This document shows, one piece after another, positions 61,690 to 64,000 of a stretch of 64,000 nt of DNA; the first letter of the stretch is position 1, and each line of letters begins with the position of its first letter. Source of the DNA: Pardosa pseudoannulata (Eukaryota > Arthropoda > Arachnida > Araneae > Lycosidae). Location: positions 51,971,839 through 52,035,838 of the forward strand of contig CM063498.1 of NCBI GenBank assembly GCA_032207245.1, read 5' to 3'. The notes beneath the pieces are model-generated. The model made no database searches. It was not told the DNA's origin and saw nothing but the letters and a program-made list of their open reading frames with translations. The position numbers and the translations under genes were made by a program.

Positions 61690-62610
61690 ATGTTTTTAAT
61701 TTTATTGGTTAACATTAGTATACCCATTATATGGGATTACGTGAATTAAAGATTTTAAAAATAACCAATGCTTTAATTGAATACCAAAATTTATTTTACA
61801 TATTTATATATTTAATTCATCTATTTAACTAAATAGCATTGCTTTCATTTTAGAAAAATCATTTGGTTTTTCAAATGAAGAATTTACAGTTAATTCTAAA
61901 GAAAAGATATACAGTTGAGCCAAAATTTTGAAAAAAATATATTTTATAGATCTTGATACAGACTCTTTCCTGATGAATTTGTGCTATTCGGGGATTTAGT
62001 ACCAAAGAATTTGGGATCCAGAACTATAGCTAAATTCTTTTTATAGACATATTTAACACACATTTTCTAATGATGAATCATGCTACAGAATATTTTTAAG
62101 CAAGCCAATTTCAAATTCAACATTCCAAAGTAATAATTCTAAAGAATTCAAAATTTTCAAGGCCCAATTTAGATCAACCTATATTTAATGGTTTAATTTT
62201 ATTAGCTGTGAAAACTATATTGCTTCTAAACTGAGTTTTGAAGAAGTGATTAAAATCTTTGCTAAAATGCAATCTAGGAAAAAAAAATAAAAGATTTTTT
62301 AAAAGTAAAATTTTACTTTTATTTATTTATCTCATTTGTAAATATTCTCTGAATTTGGAATATTTTCAGGTTTTCTTCAGCGATATTTACGGTGTTTACT
62401 TTTTAATTTATATGGTGTTTTTCCTTTGTGTAATTACTAAAAGGATTCTACTAAATTTGAAAGAAATACTTAATGAATGCGTTATTTTCCTGTGAGATTT
62501 AATGCATGTCTTTAGCTAAAAACTGAAATTTTAAGTATACAGTCATTTAATAATTTGGATTTAATCTGCACACGTTTTCTACATGCTAAAAAATACATAG
62601 GGAAATGGGA
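61690..62610. other. Intergenic DNA, nothing recognised
   Basis: AT-rich, no supported gene or element; the hydrophobic frame near 62259-62495 has no family features. Confidence 0.4.
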
Positions 62611-62624
62611 AGACTTTATATAAA

Positions 62625-63098
62625 CAGGGGCTTACGCAAGGGGGGGCGTAGGGGCTGAACCTACCCTCCCCTTGCTTACGCCCCTTTGCGTACTGTATAA
62701 ATCAATATATTTTAGCATGTTTGTATACTGGTTTATTTCCCTATTTGTTGGTAAGTTATTTTTTGGTCAAATTCATTGGTTTTCTATAGAATATTCACAT
62801 TTATATGGTTATTATTTAGGTAGATGTTACATTATGAGTAGTTTTTCTGGCTTGATTAATTCCTACTTTTTAATAAATATTAAATATTTTACCTCTTATT
62901 ATAAAAAAAAATTATGTTTTTATACTTAAAAAATCAAATCAAAATTTAACTAAACAATGTTGTCTAAATAAAAAGTCAAAATTGTCTAGCTGTCTAAATT
63001 AGGGAAATAATAGTGCTTTATTACATACTCGAATTTCTTTTAGTAGTTTCAGAAAATTATGACCCCCTCCCCTTGAAAAATTTCTGCGTACGCCACTG
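62625..63098. mobile_element. hAT MITE, 474 bases
   Basis: Ends CAGGGGCTTACGCAAG and (right, reversed) CAGTGGCGTACGCAG, with 8-base flanks TATATAAA and TATATACA (7 of 8). A small internal hairpin TACGCAAGGGG/CCCCTTGCTTACG follows the left end. A frame inside (62672-62929) is not a recognisable gene. Confidence 0.78.
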
Positions 63099-63109
63099 TA
63101 TATACATAA

Positions 63110-64000
63110 CCCTGCTTTTTTTATAATCATTGCTGAAAAAGAGGGAAGGCTAGGTAAAAGAAGACATCGAACCTTATAGTTATTTAGAGTCATTGTTTGG
63201 GGTGGGGGAGAAAGAATACTGTGCCCTGGGTCTTGAAGGGCCGCAATTGGGATCTGCCGCAGACAGAAATTCTGACTGCGCTGTTGCCGCAGATATTCTG
63301 TAGTCATATATAACGGAATACTATCAGATGTTATGTAAAATATTTATCCTAGATAAATTATTGAACGATTGGTGTTATTTGTTTAATTTTGGTATTTAAA
63401 AACTTAGTAAAGCTTATAGTTCTTTATCCTGTACATAGATACATTTGTAACTGATTTTGCACTAGATGGCAGCACCAGACATTTTTTCGTTAGCAAATGT
63501 GAAAAGATTTTCGATATTTTAGCGATTTTAGAATCCCGATCGTAAGAGCTTTTATCATTTCTGAGGCTGAGTGTGTGAAGTTTCTATAACAAGAATAATT
63601 TAACTGTAAACAAAATAAACAAATATCTACGACAGGGAATCTTCAATCAATTACCAGATATATGGACTAAATTATATTAATGATTAAGCCAATTTTATGC
63701 TTGTTTGCATTGACATTAGATGAATGACAAATTGTGTAAATTAAATTTTTGCCATTATCAGAGAATTTTAGTTTTATGACATTTGTACCCTAAACAAATG
63801 TAATGGGAGATTGATTCGTCTACATAAGCATAAAAATAATCTTCTGAATCTTCTGAAAGCAGGATTGGCATGATTTAAATCAGTTGACTTTTTTGAAAAA
63901 ATCATTGATTTAAATCATTTTTTTTTATCCATGCGTGCTTTCTTACAATTCCTGTGTACTTTTGTTTGTAAGCATAGTTTTAGTTCGTTAATCACTTAAA
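63110..64000. other. Intergenic DNA, nothing recognised
   Basis: A GC-richer stretch at 63160-63300 has no open family-like frame; the rest is AT-rich. Confidence 0.35.

Overview
The window is animal nuclear DNA, AT-rich and intron-dominated, from an arthropod and most likely a chelicerate such as a spider. The evidence is GT-AG exons split by multi-kilobase introns, dense mariner/Tc1, hAT, pogo/Tigger, piggyBac-like, Helitron and tRNA-SINE debris, long (TA)n tracts, and arthropod-style TCAGT initiators. The chelicerate placement is inference; no marker gene fixes the species. There is no operon-like organisation and no CRISPR, rRNA or convincing functional tRNA gene.

Gene A (minus strand, 24848 down to 1468, continuing past the left edge) is a secreted chymotrypsin-fold (S1) serine protease. 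Its coding exons are only 28-101 bases long, so none appears as a long reading frame. I assembled four: signal peptide (24789-24848), a 28-base mini-exon (20112-20139), the light-chain/activation exon ending in YPWM (13445-13545), and the exon with the catalytic-His box LTAAHC (1468-1556). All junctions have GT/AG sites and compatible phases. The exons for the catalytic Asp and Ser lie outside the window. The usual R|IVGG activation site is replaced by Q|IQTG.

Gene B (plus strand, 38633 to 58458) encodes a protein of about 868 residues that I do not recognise. A short first exon joins in phase to large exons at 50566-51501 and 54594-55991 and to a terminal exon at 58233-58458. The last exon encodes two hydrophobic segments that form a C-terminal membrane hairpin. 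The third exon carries three near-identical repeats of 65-68 residues, each with the motif VSYYSI. Promoter, initiator, 5' UTR and first exon are present three times (38.4, 41.9 and 42.9 kb). One copy has lost its ATG; another could serve as an alternative first exon.

Layout: 1-25 kb is gene A with introns full of transposons (LINE end, hAT, Tigger, mariner, Tc1, TTAA-flanked MITEs). 25-37.5 kb is intergenic: a tandem array broken by a nearly intact Tc1 element, a fold-back element, a Tigger-like MITE with a nested Helitron, and piggyBac-like and other MITEs. 37.5-44.5 kb is a complex of tandem arrays built around the gene B promoter. 44.5-58.5 kb is the gene B body with MITEs in its introns. 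58.5-64 kb holds a duplicated gene tail, an LTR and a hAT MITE, otherwise nothing recognisable.
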